This document shows, one piece after another, positions 53,178 through 61,678 of a stretch of 64,000 nucleotides of DNA. Origin of the DNA: Faecalicatena orotica. Its GTDB lineage: Bacteria > Bacillota > Clostridia > Lachnospirales > Lachnospiraceae. Where the stretch lies: positions 310,001 to 374,000 of the forward strand of contig NZ_QGDL01000003.1 in the NCBI RefSeq assembly GCF_003149245.1. The letters run 5' to 3'. The notes under the pieces are model-generated. The model had not been told where the DNA came from. It was given only the letters and a program-made list of their open reading frames with translations, and did not search any database. Made by a program: the position numbers and the translations under genes. Position 1 is the stretch's first letter; every line of letters begins with the position of its first letter.

Positions 53178-53906
53178 CTACCGCCCGGCTGCTTTTAAAA
53201 GCCATATTTTAACGACTCCAAAGAATTCCCTCACAAGATAGTTGATCTGGAAGACCGGGCTGGAGCTTGCCGCGATCCCGTATAGATTCTGAAATCCCAC
53301 CTTTTTCCCGAGCTGAAGTGCCCTGTATAGGTGGAAATTATTCGTCACAACTGCAGTCCCTAAGTCTAAGTCCCCGATGATGCGGCTGCTGTTCTTCATG
53401 TTTTCCCACGTCGATGTAGATGTATCCTCGTGTATAATCCGTTCCTCACGAATCCCGTGTAACTGCAGATACCCGGCCATCGCTTCCGCCTCGGATATGT
53501 CTTCGCCCTTCCCCTGTCCGCCGGACACAATCACCTTAGTCTCCGGATTTTGTTCCAGATAAATCAGGGCCGCATCTAGTCTGCGTTTCAGCGAATCCGT
53601 AATCCGCCTTCCCCGCACCTGTGCCCCGAGTACAATGATATACGGGACAGAGTCCTGGAGATTTTTAAACATAACCCTTATAATCTGCGCCTCAACGAAC
53701 AGAAACACGGCCCATATCAGTATTAGTAAAACGGCCAGTCCCCTCCTGATTTCTCCCGCCAGAGGCAGAAAACCAAGAATCAGGTGCACCGCTCCGAGAA
53801 GCGGCCAGAAAACAGTGAATGTTGAATTCCATTTTCTCGAGTACAAACATAGGATCAAGTAATATATCAGACAAAAACATCCTGTCAGGAAAAAATATAA
53901 CTTCAT
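53178..53906 (-). CDS. YdcF/SanA-like DUF218 membrane protein
   Basis: 242 residues: two to three N-terminal membrane segments (about 1-75), then a DUF218 domain. Its signatures are YIIVLGAQVRGRRITDSL, KVIVSGGQGKGEDISEAEAM and VVTNNFHLYRAL. Relatives (YdcF, SanA, ElyC) act in envelope processes, and some bind S-adenosylmethionine. It starts 6 bp after the SEC-C gene, so the two are probably co-transcribed. Confidence 0.87.
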   Translation of the reverse strand: MKLYFFLTGCFCLIYYLILCLYSRKWNSTFTVFWPLLGAVHLILGFLPLAGEIRRGLAVLLILIWAVFLFVEAQIIRVMFKNLQDSVPYIIVLGAQVRGRRITDSLKRRLDAALIYLEQNPETKVIVSGGQGKGEDISEAEAMAGYLQLHGIREERIIHEDTSTSTWENMKNSSRIIGDLDLGTAVVTNNFHLYRALQLGKKVGFQNLYGIAASSSPVFQINYLVREFFGVVKIWLLKAAGR

Positions 53907-53912
53907 CAGCTG

Positions 53913-54428
53913 TTATGCGTTTTTCCCGCAGCACTTTTTATACTTCTTGCCGCTTCCGCACGGGCATGGATCATTTCTTCCAATCTTCTTCTCCTTACGG
54001 ATCGTACCGGACTGCTTCTGCTCACGGTAAAGGCGTTTCTTCGTTTCTTCGTCAAACAGATTGTCCCACTGTGGCAGTTCATACAGCCAGTCCGCTTTTG
54101 CATCAACCATGTTCTTGTACAGCTTTTCCTTGTCAAATGCAAGACTTACTTCCGTAGACGCATCCATCGTCTCAATCGGGTTCGGAACCTTCAGGCTGTC
54201 ATTGATTCCATCCAGAAATCCTGCCATAGTCAGGACTTCCTGTCCGTATTTCTTAGCCAGTTCTTCTACAGTTCCTTTTACTTCTACATCAGGAGCATCC
54301 AGAAGCTGCTCGTAAATTCCCTTTTCAATATTGAAATATGTTCCCCAGAACTGCTCCAGCTGGTCCTTTGAAAGTTCCTTGTTGTAGGCCATATCACGCC
54401 ACTGATCTAATAAACATTTCTCACTCAT
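53913..54428 (-). CDS. SEC-C motif protein
   Basis: 171 residues. Mostly helical body, then a C-terminal zinc-binding SEC-C motif, [19 protein letters not shown] (about residues 151-169), as at the end of SecA. The role of such free-standing proteins is not settled; links to ribosome or secretion factors have been suggested. It precedes the YdcF-like gene in a likely two-gene operon. Confidence 0.88.
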   Translation of the reverse strand: MSEKCLLDQWRDMAYNKELSKDQLEQFWGTYFNIEKGIYEQLLDAPDVEVKGTVEELAKKYGQEVLTMAGFLDGINDSLKVPNPIETMDASTEVSLAFDKEKLYKNMVDAKADWLYELPQWDNLFDEETKKRLYREQKQSGTIRKEKKIGRNDPCPCGSGKKYKKCCGKNA

Positions 54429-54575
54429 TGTATATAACTCCTTTTATCTTAATTTCGCTCGTGCTCCCATTATATAACAAAATTTCCTGATAGTAAACAT
54501 GAATTTGAGGGAAGTCTGCGAAGCGGGAATACATTAAAGTTCACCACATTCGCGTACATTCCCTCAATTCCTGTT

Positions 54576-54604
54576 TGAAATACACGCTCTTTTTAGTTAT
54601 AATA
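54576..54604 (+). promoter_or_regulatory. Promoter of small membrane protein gene
   Basis: TTGAAA (54576-54581), a 17-bp spacer and TATAAT (54599-54604), 41 bp before the ATG. Confidence 0.75.
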
Positions 54605-54645
54605 AATCTATCTTTACATTATGTATTGGATAGAAAGGATTTATT

Positions 54646-54870
54646 ATGAAAAAATCTAAACGCATTTTTGCCCTGATTGGCGCAGTTCTTCTCATATGTT
54701 TATACGGCAGTACGTTGATTTTCGCTTTTGTTGACCATTCTGCATCTATGGATCTGCTTAAGGCTTCCATCGCAGCTACCATTTTACTGCCCGTTCTGTT
54801 GTATGCTTATAATTTAGTTTATCGTCTGTCTCAAAAGAAAAGACCGGATGACCCAGATGAGGATCAGTAA
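54646..54870 (+). CDS. Small membrane protein (74 aa)
   Basis: 74 residues with two hydrophobic helices (IFALIGAVLLICLYGSTLIF and ASIAATILLPVLLYAYNLVY) and a charged C-terminal tail RPDDPDEDQ. AAAGGA lies 7 nt before the ATG and a strong promoter is just upstream, which support it as a real gene. Convergent with the 54-residue gene that follows. Function unknown. Confidence 0.72.
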   Translation: MKKSKRIFALIGAVLLICLYGSTLIFAFVDHSASMDLLKASIAATILLPVLLYAYNLVYRLSQKKRPDDPDEDQ

Positions 54871-54874
54871 CCTC

Positions 54875-55039
54875 TTATACGTACATCTGTGCAAGTTCCA
54901 GAGCGGCGTTCATATCTGCTGCTCTGCTTTTGCCTGCTGGTTCGCTGGCAATCTCAGCCCTTCTCTTTTCCTGTCTTCTTACCAGGTATTCTTCCATCGA
55001 AATGATCTCTTGAGTTCTTCCATTGTTGTTCTGACGCAT
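54875..55039 (-). CDS. Small hydrophilic protein (54 aa), unknown
   Basis: 54-residue frame starting MRQNNNGRTQEIISMEEYL, rich in Arg, Glu and Ala, with no membrane segment. AAGGAGG lies 8 nt before the ATG, a strong ribosome site for so short a gene. It ends 4 bp from the convergent small membrane protein gene. No family recognised. Confidence 0.6.
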   Translation of the reverse strand: MRQNNNGRTQEIISMEEYLVRRQEKRRAEIASEPAGKSRAADMNAALELAQMYV

Positions 55040-55238
55040 GAAAATACCTCCTTTTCTTAATAAGCCTCAGCTTTACTATTATATGAATACTCACCCTGAA
55101 ATATGCTGAAAAAAACGATATTTGGCAATCATTTTTTCATCCCCGTCAGCATGAATTCATTGTACCTTTCAATTGTGTCAGAGTTATGGAAGAAATCTAA
55201 AGTTTCTATTATCAAATATTATTAATTTCTTATTTTTC

Positions 55239-56357
55239 CTATCGGAATACTTTTCCGTCCCTGCGCCAGCTTTTTGTGTTTCCATAGGCCGCAATCATCA
55301 CTGCGACAAAGTTAACAGTATTAATTGCCGTAACGATTCCCGCAAACTTCGTATACGAAATCCTATCCCTGCTCCCCATCACGGTCGTTACGGAAATATA
55401 CATCAGAAAGGCCAGCAGGAGCACGCTCCAGTACACCCAGTCTTTCACGTTGAAGTAGTACAACAGGCCGATTCCCCCTGAATAGACCAGTGCTCCCAAT
55501 GCACCGTACCCGCAGTTTCTGTCCATTTTTTCAAACCTGTCCAGACACAGTCCGAAGATGACCACAAAAAGGGCCGCTGCTGCAAATAATCCTGCACTTT
55601 TGAAGCGAATACCGCTCAAATCTTTATCGACAATCCATTTCAGCGTAAATACAAACAAAGGCAGTTCCAGCGCCGCTAATATAAAATTCATATACAGTGC
55701 CCACATTTTAGCCGTCCAGATTGTAGACAGTGCCGTGAACACGGCGAGCAGTATCAGAACCGGAACAATCCAAAAGTCTCTCGCCAGATATGTCATGGAC
55801 GGACCCAGATGGACCTCAGCGCTTCCCATTAATAGGATCTTTTCCATCACTCCCGAGAAAAGATAACAAAGTACTGCATCCAGCAGCAGGGCCGCTGCCA
55901 GCCATTTCCATATATAACGATAATACTCCTGCTTTGTGATTTCCACTTCCGCCGCATCTTCATACAATACCTGCTCCAGCCGGTCTCTTATACCAGCACT
56001 CTTTTCATCCAGAATAGAGAAATTCAGATGATCCAGATCTACACCCGTTCTCAATATTGTATTGCAGACCTCCTGAAGTTCATGGAGATGTTCTGCTTCT
56101 TTTTCCATTTCCTCCTGCCGTTTTTGAATGATTTCATCCAGCTCATACTCTCCTTGGAAGAGCAGCCTCAAATCTTGAACGGAAACGCCCAATACACGTA
56201 GAAACTTTATCTGCTGCAGCCGCTCCACATCTTCTTTTGTGTACTCCCTGTAGTTATTATCATTATTTCTCCGCGGGGCGATCAGGCCTTCTTTTTCATA
56301 AAATCTGATATTGGCACTTGTGATCCCGACAGCCCTCTCAACATCTTTGATCTTCAT
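55239..56357 (-). CDS. MerR-family regulator fused to membrane domain
   Basis: 372 residues. The N-terminal MerR winged helix (about 1-70: VERAVGITSANIRFYEKEGL, YTKEDVERLQQIKFL) is followed by a coiled-coil dimerisation helix (about 78-115). From about residue 145 the protein has at least six hydrophobic segments (LAAALLLDAVLCYLF, FWIVPVLILLAVFTAL and others). DNA binding from the membrane suggests direct sensing of an envelope signal. Alone in its transcription unit, so its target may be itself or distant. The membrane part belongs to no family I recognise. Confidence 0.82.
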   Translation of the reverse strand: MKIKDVERAVGITSANIRFYEKEGLIAPRRNNDNNYREYTKEDVERLQQIKFLRVLGVSVQDLRLLFQGEYELDEIIQKRQEEMEKEAEHLHELQEVCNTILRTGVDLDHLNFSILDEKSAGIRDRLEQVLYEDAAEVEITKQEYYRYIWKWLAAALLLDAVLCYLFSGVMEKILLMGSAEVHLGPSMTYLARDFWIVPVLILLAVFTALSTIWTAKMWALYMNFILAALELPLFVFTLKWIVDKDLSGIRFKSAGLFAAAALFVVIFGLCLDRFEKMDRNCGYGALGALVYSGGIGLLYYFNVKDWVYWSVLLLAFLMYISVTTVMGSRDRISYTKFAGIVTAINTVNFVAVMIAAYGNTKSWRRDGKVFR

Positions 56358-56445
56358 AAGCCATCCTCCTCTCTTTCTGGCTTTATTGTAATCCCTGAAC
56401 CTGCTTCAAGGTCAATAGTTTTCATGTAATTACCACAAAAAAGGC

Positions 56446-56491
56446 AAAAAAACAGAACACCGGTGCATTTCACACCCAGCGTTCTGTTTTT
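56446..56491. terminator. Terminator of purA
   Basis: AAAACAGAAC and GTTCTGTTTT arms around a GC-containing loop, with T/A runs on both sides, 32 bp after the purA stop codon. Could act in both directions. Confidence 0.78.
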
Positions 56492-56522
56492 CATTATAAA
56501 TTCAAACTATTAACAATTGTGG

Positions 56523-57800
56523 TTATTTACGATAGATAATATCGTCACGTCCCGGTCCATTGCTGATCAATGTGATCGGATATCCGATCTCCTGCTCAAC
56601 AAACTCGATGTACTTCCTGCAGTTCTCCGGAAGGTCTTCATACTTCTTAATCCCGCGGATATCGCAGTTCCATCCCGGAAGTGTCTTGAGTACCGGTTTT
56701 GCTTTTTCGAGAAGATGTGTCACAGGGAAGTCTGTTGTAACTTCACCGTTAATTTCGTATCCGACGCATACCGGAATCTCTTCCAGATACCCCAGTACGT
56801 CCAGTACTGTGAATGCTACGTCAGTCGTCCCCTGCATTCTGCAGCCATATTTAGAAGCCACGCAGTCAAACCATCCCATACGTCTCGGACGTCCCGTTGT
56901 CGCCCCGAATTCTCCACCGTCTCCACCGCGCCGTCTCAATTCGTCAGCCTCGTCGCCAAAGATTTCGCTGACAAAGGCACCAGCACCTACCGCGCTGGAA
57001 TAAGCCTTACATACAGTGATAATCTGCTTAATCTCATACGGCGGGATTCCTGCTCCGATAGCGCCGTAAGCTGCAAGGGTAGAGGAAGAGGTAACCATCG
57101 GGTAGATACCGTGGTCAGGATCTTTCAGAGAACCAAGCTGTCCCTCCAGAAGGATATTCTTCCCTTCCTTTAAAGCATTGTAAAGATACAGAGAAACATC
57201 ACATACATATGGCGCGATCATCTCTTTATATTCCAGTAATTCTTTATATAAATCGTCAGGATTAATCAGTGGTTTGTGGTATAAATGCTCCAACAGAACA
57301 TTTTTCTGTTCTGCCACACGAACAACTTTTTCTTTCAGCAGATCATCATCAAACAGTTCGCTTACCTGAAAACCGATTTTCGCATATTTATCAGAATAGA
57401 ACGGTGCAATACCTGACTTTGTGGAGCCAAAAGACTTGCCTGCCAGACGTTCTTCCTCATATGCGTCAAAATTTTTATGGTATGACATCACGATCTGCGC
57501 CCTGTCAGAAACCAGAATCTTAGGAGCCGGAACCCCCTGGTCAACGATAGACTGGATTTCCTTAAACAGAACAGGGATATCGAGTGCCACTCCATTACCT
57601 ATAATGCTGGTTGTATGGTCATAAAATACACCAGACGGCAGTGTATGCAGCGCAAACTTTCCATAATCATTGATGATCGTATGGCCTGCATTCGCTCCCC
57701 CCTGAAAACGGACAATGATGTCGGCTTCTTTTCCAAGCATATCTGTGATCTTGCCTTTTCCTTCATCGCCCCAGTTAGCACCTACTACTGCTTTTACCAT
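56523..57800 (-). CDS. purA: Adenylosuccinate synthetase
   Basis: 425 residues, standard bacterial length. The enzyme joins IMP and aspartate using GTP in AMP synthesis. The N-terminal GTP-binding loop is GANWGDEGKGKITDML, with the catalytic Asp within it, followed by GGANAGHTI, then GTTDVAFTVLD and PVCVGYEINGE. The start at 57800 has AGGAGGG 6 nt upstream; the ATG at 57821 does not. Single-gene unit with its own promoter and terminator. Confidence 0.97.
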   Translation of the reverse strand: MVKAVVGANWGDEGKGKITDMLGKEADIIVRFQGGANAGHTIINDYGKFALHTLPSGVFYDHTTSIIGNGVALDIPVLFKEIQSIVDQGVPAPKILVSDRAQIVMSYHKNFDAYEEERLAGKSFGSTKSGIAPFYSDKYAKIGFQVSELFDDDLLKEKVVRVAEQKNVLLEHLYHKPLINPDDLYKELLEYKEMIAPYVCDVSLYLYNALKEGKNILLEGQLGSLKDPDHGIYPMVTSSSTLAAYGAIGAGIPPYEIKQIITVCKAYSSAVGAGAFVSEIFGDEADELRRRGGDGGEFGATTGRPRRMGWFDCVASKYGCRMQGTTDVAFTVLDVLGYLEEIPVCVGYEINGEVTTDFPVTHLLEKAKPVLKTLPGWNCDIRGIKKYEDLPENCRKYIEFVEQEIGYPITLISNGPGRDDIIYRK

Positions 57801-57909
57801 TTCAAACCCTCCTGCGTACATTATCGCTTATTTCAATCCGCATCCTGATCCGTGAGAGAACCAGAAATACTCCGGCGGTCTTGTTCCTGCTGAACAAACC
57901 GCCCTATGA

Positions 57910-57938
57910 ATTATACTATACTTTTTTCATTATGTAAA
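57910..57938 (-). promoter_or_regulatory. Promoter of purA
   Basis: Minus strand TTTACA (57933-57938), 17-bp spacer, TATAAT (57910-57915), about 110 bp before the start codon. The leader holds no PurR box or riboswitch that I recognise. Confidence 0.7.
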
Positions 57939-57991
57939 ACGTTATTTCCGATTTTTTGCCAAACAAGATTGTTATTTCTTCAACAAGCAAC

Positions 57992-58016
57992 TTCAAAGGG
58001 GTCAGACCCCTCTGAA
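57992..58016. repeat. REP-like palindrome, copy 1
   Basis: TTCAAAGGGGTC-A-GACCCCTCTGAA, a 25-bp palindrome with one mismatch, between purA and the cardiolipin synthase gene. The same TTCAAAGGGGTC core recurs at 63486. Confidence 0.65.
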
Positions 58017-58031
58017 AAAGTGCACTTCCAG

Positions 58032-59606
58032 TTACATTAGTGGGGCAATCAGCCGTAATACCCGTCCGCAGATCATCATAAACAGGCTTATCTTATTCAA
58101 ATCTGTGATCGTGATCCGCTGGCACTGCTTCAGTGTTTTCTGAAAATCGGCCTCAATGTCTCTGACGACCGGGTTGTTATAGATGAATACACCACATTCA
58201 AAATGCAGGTACAGACTGCGGTAATCCAGATTGATGGTTCCTACCGTTGCTGTGTCATCATCCGACACAAATATTTTGGCATGGACGAAGCCAGGTGTGA
58301 ACTCATATATCTGTACTCCTGCCTCTATCAGCTCCCGGTAAAATGTTTTTGCCACGGCAAATGCATACCATTTATCAGGGATATGCGGCATAATGACTGC
58401 CACCTCGATCCCGCTTTTGGCGGCTCTCGTCAGTGTATCCATCATCTCATTGTCCAGAATCAGGTACGGTGTCATGATATGTACATACTTCTTCGCGTGA
58501 TTGAGTATATGGAAATAGACCTCTTCCCCGACGTCCTCGTTATCATATGGACTGTCGCCGTAAGGGATCATGAAGCCAAGTTCCCTGTGAAGCTCCTGTG
58601 ACATCGGGGTCAGGTATTTTTTATATTCCTCCCCGTATTTCAGCTCCGTCGCATTCCACATCTGAAGAAACAGCATCGTCAAACTCTGCACCGCATCACC
58701 CTCCAGCATGATTGCAGTATCCTTCCAGTAGCCGAAACGGACCTTTTTATTGATATATTCATCTGCCAGATTGATTCCGCCCGTAAAACCAACCCTTCCG
58801 TCTATAACGCATATTTTCCTGTGGTCCCTGTTGTTCTGTGTTGTGGATAAAACTGGCCGGATCGGGCTGAACATTTTACACTGTATGCCATATTTGCGGA
58901 TAGTCTTCGGATAATTGTAGGGAAGCAGGGAAATACTGCACATTCCGTCATACATGAAACGAACTTCCACCCCCTCCTTCACCTTTCTTTTCAGTACATC
59001 CAGAATCGTATCCCACATGTACCCTTCCCCTACAATAAAATATTCCATAAAGATGAATTTTTCCGCCTTCTCAAGCTGATCAAGCAGCACCGGGAACTTT
59101 TCTTCTCCGCAGGTAAAAAAAGTTGCTTTTGTATTTCTGTAGGTAGGGAAACAGAGCTGGTGCTTCATGTAGTGTGCCAGATTGGCATTTGCCGGCTTAC
59201 TCAGCCTCAGGTCGTCGATGATCTCCTGCTTTTGTTCCATATATGGATATGTATCAAGCTTTAACTTCGCCAGCCGTTTGCCGATATACCTTGTACCAAG
59301 CTGTGACTTGACATAAATGTAGAACAGGCATCCAAATACCGGAAATATCAGGATCAGCAGCACCCAGGTCATATTAAACGCCGGATTTCCCCTCTGGTTG
59401 ATAATATAAATAACGATTACGGCCCCCAGTATATTGATTGCACTATAAACGTATATGATATAATCTCTCAGAAATGTCGCGATTCCTACCATCATCAAAA
59501 GCTGCACCAGTATCAGAAGAAAAATCAATGCAGTCCGGCTGAATACAACACTTAAAATGCCTTTCTTCGCCTGTTTTTTTGCTTTATTTGCCGTTTTATT
59601 ATTCAT
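58032..59606 (-). CDS. cls: Cardiolipin synthase
   Basis: 524 residues. Two or three N-terminal membrane helices (about 20-95) precede two phospholipase-D HKD motifs: HRKICVIDGRVGFTGG (about 260) and HAKIFVSDDDTATVGT (about 435). It condenses two phosphatidylglycerol molecules into cardiolipin and glycerol at the membrane. Length and order are those of bacterial Cls. Stand-alone gene. Confidence 0.94.
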   Translation of the reverse strand: MNNKTANKAKKQAKKGILSVVFSRTALIFLLILVQLLMMVGIATFLRDYIIYVYSAINILGAVIVIYIINQRGNPAFNMTWVLLILIFPVFGCLFYIYVKSQLGTRYIGKRLAKLKLDTYPYMEQKQEIIDDLRLSKPANANLAHYMKHQLCFPTYRNTKATFFTCGEEKFPVLLDQLEKAEKFIFMEYFIVGEGYMWDTILDVLKRKVKEGVEVRFMYDGMCSISLLPYNYPKTIRKYGIQCKMFSPIRPVLSTTQNNRDHRKICVIDGRVGFTGGINLADEYINKKVRFGYWKDTAIMLEGDAVQSLTMLFLQMWNATELKYGEEYKKYLTPMSQELHRELGFMIPYGDSPYDNEDVGEEVYFHILNHAKKYVHIMTPYLILDNEMMDTLTRAAKSGIEVAVIMPHIPDKWYAFAVAKTFYRELIEAGVQIYEFTPGFVHAKIFVSDDDTATVGTINLDYRSLYLHFECGVFIYNNPVVRDIEADFQKTLKQCQRITITDLNKISLFMMICGRVLRLIAPLM

Positions 59607-59710
59607 ATATCTTTGTGCACGCTCCTTTATCAGATGTTAAATTTCCGTTGGTCCAGATATGTTATCTCTTATTACATTTCAACCAGTTACCTTTATTTTA
59701 ATTTCCAATA

Positions 59711-59739
59711 TTGTAATTATGAACAAAAAGTATTACAAT
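59711..59739 (+). promoter_or_regulatory. Promoter of small acidic protein gene
   Basis: TTGTAA (59711-59716), 17-bp spacer, TACAAT (59734-59739). The -35 and -10 regions lie in facing ATTGTAAT / ATTACAAT repeats, so a repressor could sit over the promoter. Confidence 0.6.
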
Positions 59740-59785
59740 AGAAAAGAATTACAGTTATTTATCCCATAGAAAGGAGACTTATTCA

Positions 59786-60070
59786 TTGAAAAAGTTTTTT
59801 AAATGGTTCATAAGTCTTGCAGCTATCGGTTCTGCAATCGGCCTCATTATAGCATATTTCTGTAAAGGCAGATGCAATGACAGTTGTTGTGAAGACACCC
59901 AGGACTCTACAGAAGAAGAAGATTTTGACTTAGACAGTGATCTACAGCCTGTTGCAGATAGGGAATATGTCCCGCTCAAACGGACGGCAGATGCCGCTTC
60001 CGATACGAAAGCAGAGGAACCTGCCGGTAAGGAAGAAGCCGCTGAAGCTCCGGCTGAAGAAAAAGAATAG
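59786..60070 (+). CDS. Small membrane-anchored acidic protein (94 aa)
   Basis: 94 residues from a TTG start with AAAGGAG 9 nt upstream. An N-terminal hydrophobic helix (WFISLAAIGSAIGLIIAYF) is followed by a cysteine-containing turn and a long acidic Glu/Ala-rich tail. Likely anchored with the tail in the cytoplasm. Unknown function; similar short genes occur in Lachnospiraceae. Followed by a strong terminator. Confidence 0.75.
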   Translation: MKKFFKWFISLAAIGSAIGLIIAYFCKGRCNDSCCEDTQDSTEEEDFDLDSDLQPVADREYVPLKRTADAASDTKAEEPAGKEEAAEAPAEEKE

Positions 60071-60084
60071 TTTATGTAATCATC

Positions 60085-60119
60085 ACAGGGTTGAGGTTTT
60101 TCCTCAATCCTGTTTTTCT
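60085..60119. terminator. Convergent terminator
   Basis: ACAGGGTTGAGG and CCTCAATCCTGT pair around a TTTTT loop, followed by TTTTTCTTTT on the plus strand. It serves the small acidic protein gene and perhaps the convergent MocR gene, whose stop is at 60140. Confidence 0.8.
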
Positions 60120-60139
60120 TTTCCTCTGCCACCGCGGTA

Positions 60140-61537
60140 TTAACGCCAGACCTCGTCCAGTATCCTGACCGCCTCCTGAATCTTTTCCTCATTCATATTG
60201 GCATATCCCAAAAGAATCGTAGCCTGATCATTTTTATGCGGCCCGATAAAATATTCAGAGAGTCCATAGACCTTCACTCCCCTCGCAGCCGCCCGCTCCA
60301 TCAGTTCTGTCTCCTTCATTGTGTTCCTGAAATGGAGCAGAAGGTGCACGCCCGCGTTTTCCCCTGAAATTTCACAGCGGTCCTGCAGATTCTTAAGGCT
60401 CCCGAGCAGGGTGTCGTGGCGGTTCTTATACAGTGCCCTTGTTTTATTCAGATGCCTCTCATAATAGCCGTCTTCGATAAACTTCTCCAGAATCATCTGG
60501 TCCACCTTCGACACCGTGGAGCTTAAGAAACTGCTCCGCTCCCAGTACAGCTCCAGCAGGGGCCCGGGAAGAACCATGTAGCTCATACGGATCGCAGGGG
60601 CAATCGATTTCGAAAAGGTTCCCATATAAATCACTTTATCATGATTGTCATAGCCCTGGAGTGCAGGAATCGGTTTGCCTTTATACCGGAATTCGCTGTC
60701 GTAATCATCCTCGATAATATAGCGCCCTTCCTGCTCATTTGCCCATTTCAGCAGCGACATCCTCCGTTTGATCGGCATGACGATCCCCAGCGGATACTGG
60801 TGGGACGGCATGACAAATGCGATGTCTGCCTGCGACGCCGTGAGCTTCGCGATCTCCATCCCTTTCTCATCCATGTCCACAGTGCAGACTTCATAAGACA
60901 GATTTTTAAACAGCCTGTATGCCTGCTTATAGGTTGGGTTCTCAAGGGCCACCTTGTGTTCCTGCCCGATCACGGTCGTTAAGAGCATCAGCAGATAATC
61001 ATTCCCGGCTCCCACTATAATCTGTTCCGGACGGCAGTTTACACCTCTTGCCTGATGGAGATATCCGCATATCGCACTTCTCAGACCATATTCCCCCTGT
61101 GGTTCACCGAGTCGGAACATCTCTGCCCTGTCGTCTAACAGACACTCCCTCGATAATTTTCTCCATGCATTGTATGGGAAACTCTTCAGATCCACCCCAT
61201 TTGGCGTAAAATCATAGGGATACACCCGTTTCTCCTTTTGAGGCTCGGCAGCGATTTCCCCGGATGCCGGCTTAAGCTGGTACAATTCCTCAATCTGGGA
61301 TGCAAAGTATCCCCTGCAGGGCTCCGCCTCTACATAGCCTTCCGACAGAAGCTGCTCGTAAGCAAGCTCCACTGTACTGCGGCTCACCTCCAGATATTTG
61401 CTGAGTGACCGCGTAGAAGGCAGTTTCTCACCACTTAAAATCCGGCCACACTGGATGTCTTTCTTAATATAGTTATAAATCTGTTCATACAAAGGGATCT
61501 CCGACTTGGGCTGGAGATTTATCGTCAACTCATTCAT
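60140..61537 (-). CDS. MocR-type PLP-dependent GntR regulator
   Basis: 465 residues. N-terminal GntR winged helix (about 8-75: IPLYEQIYNYIKKDI, LPSTRSLSKYLEVSRSTVEL), then a fold-type I aminotransferase domain. In the latter IIEDDYDSEFRY precedes the PLP-lysine region YMGTFSKSIAPAIRMSY. Such regulators sense PLP, GABA or amino acids; PdxR is one example. The start at 61537 (ATG) or 61549 (GTG) is uncertain; GGAG is 11 nt before the former. No neighbouring target gene is evident. Confidence 0.87.
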   Translation of the reverse strand: MNELTINLQPKSEIPLYEQIYNYIKKDIQCGRILSGEKLPSTRSLSKYLEVSRSTVELAYEQLLSEGYVEAEPCRGYFASQIEELYQLKPASGEIAAEPQKEKRVYPYDFTPNGVDLKSFPYNAWRKLSRECLLDDRAEMFRLGEPQGEYGLRSAICGYLHQARGVNCRPEQIIVGAGNDYLLMLLTTVIGQEHKVALENPTYKQAYRLFKNLSYEVCTVDMDEKGMEIAKLTASQADIAFVMPSHQYPLGIVMPIKRRMSLLKWANEQEGRYIIEDDYDSEFRYKGKPIPALQGYDNHDKVIYMGTFSKSIAPAIRMSYMVLPGPLLELYWERSSFLSSTVSKVDQMILEKFIEDGYYERHLNKTRALYKNRHDTLLGSLKNLQDRCEISGENAGVHLLLHFRNTMKETELMERAAARGVKVYGLSEYFIGPHKNDQATILLGYANMNEEKIQEAVRILDEVWR

Positions 61538-61678
61538 CCTGACAGGCACTCCGTTTCACGATAAAAGACAGGTCTTCTTTCTGTTCAAGACCTGCCCTTT
61601 TCTTTGTCCGGGCAGCATCTCTGTCCGGCAGGCTGCCAACAGAGAGAAATGCCCCGATACTTGTTTACTTTTGCTTCC

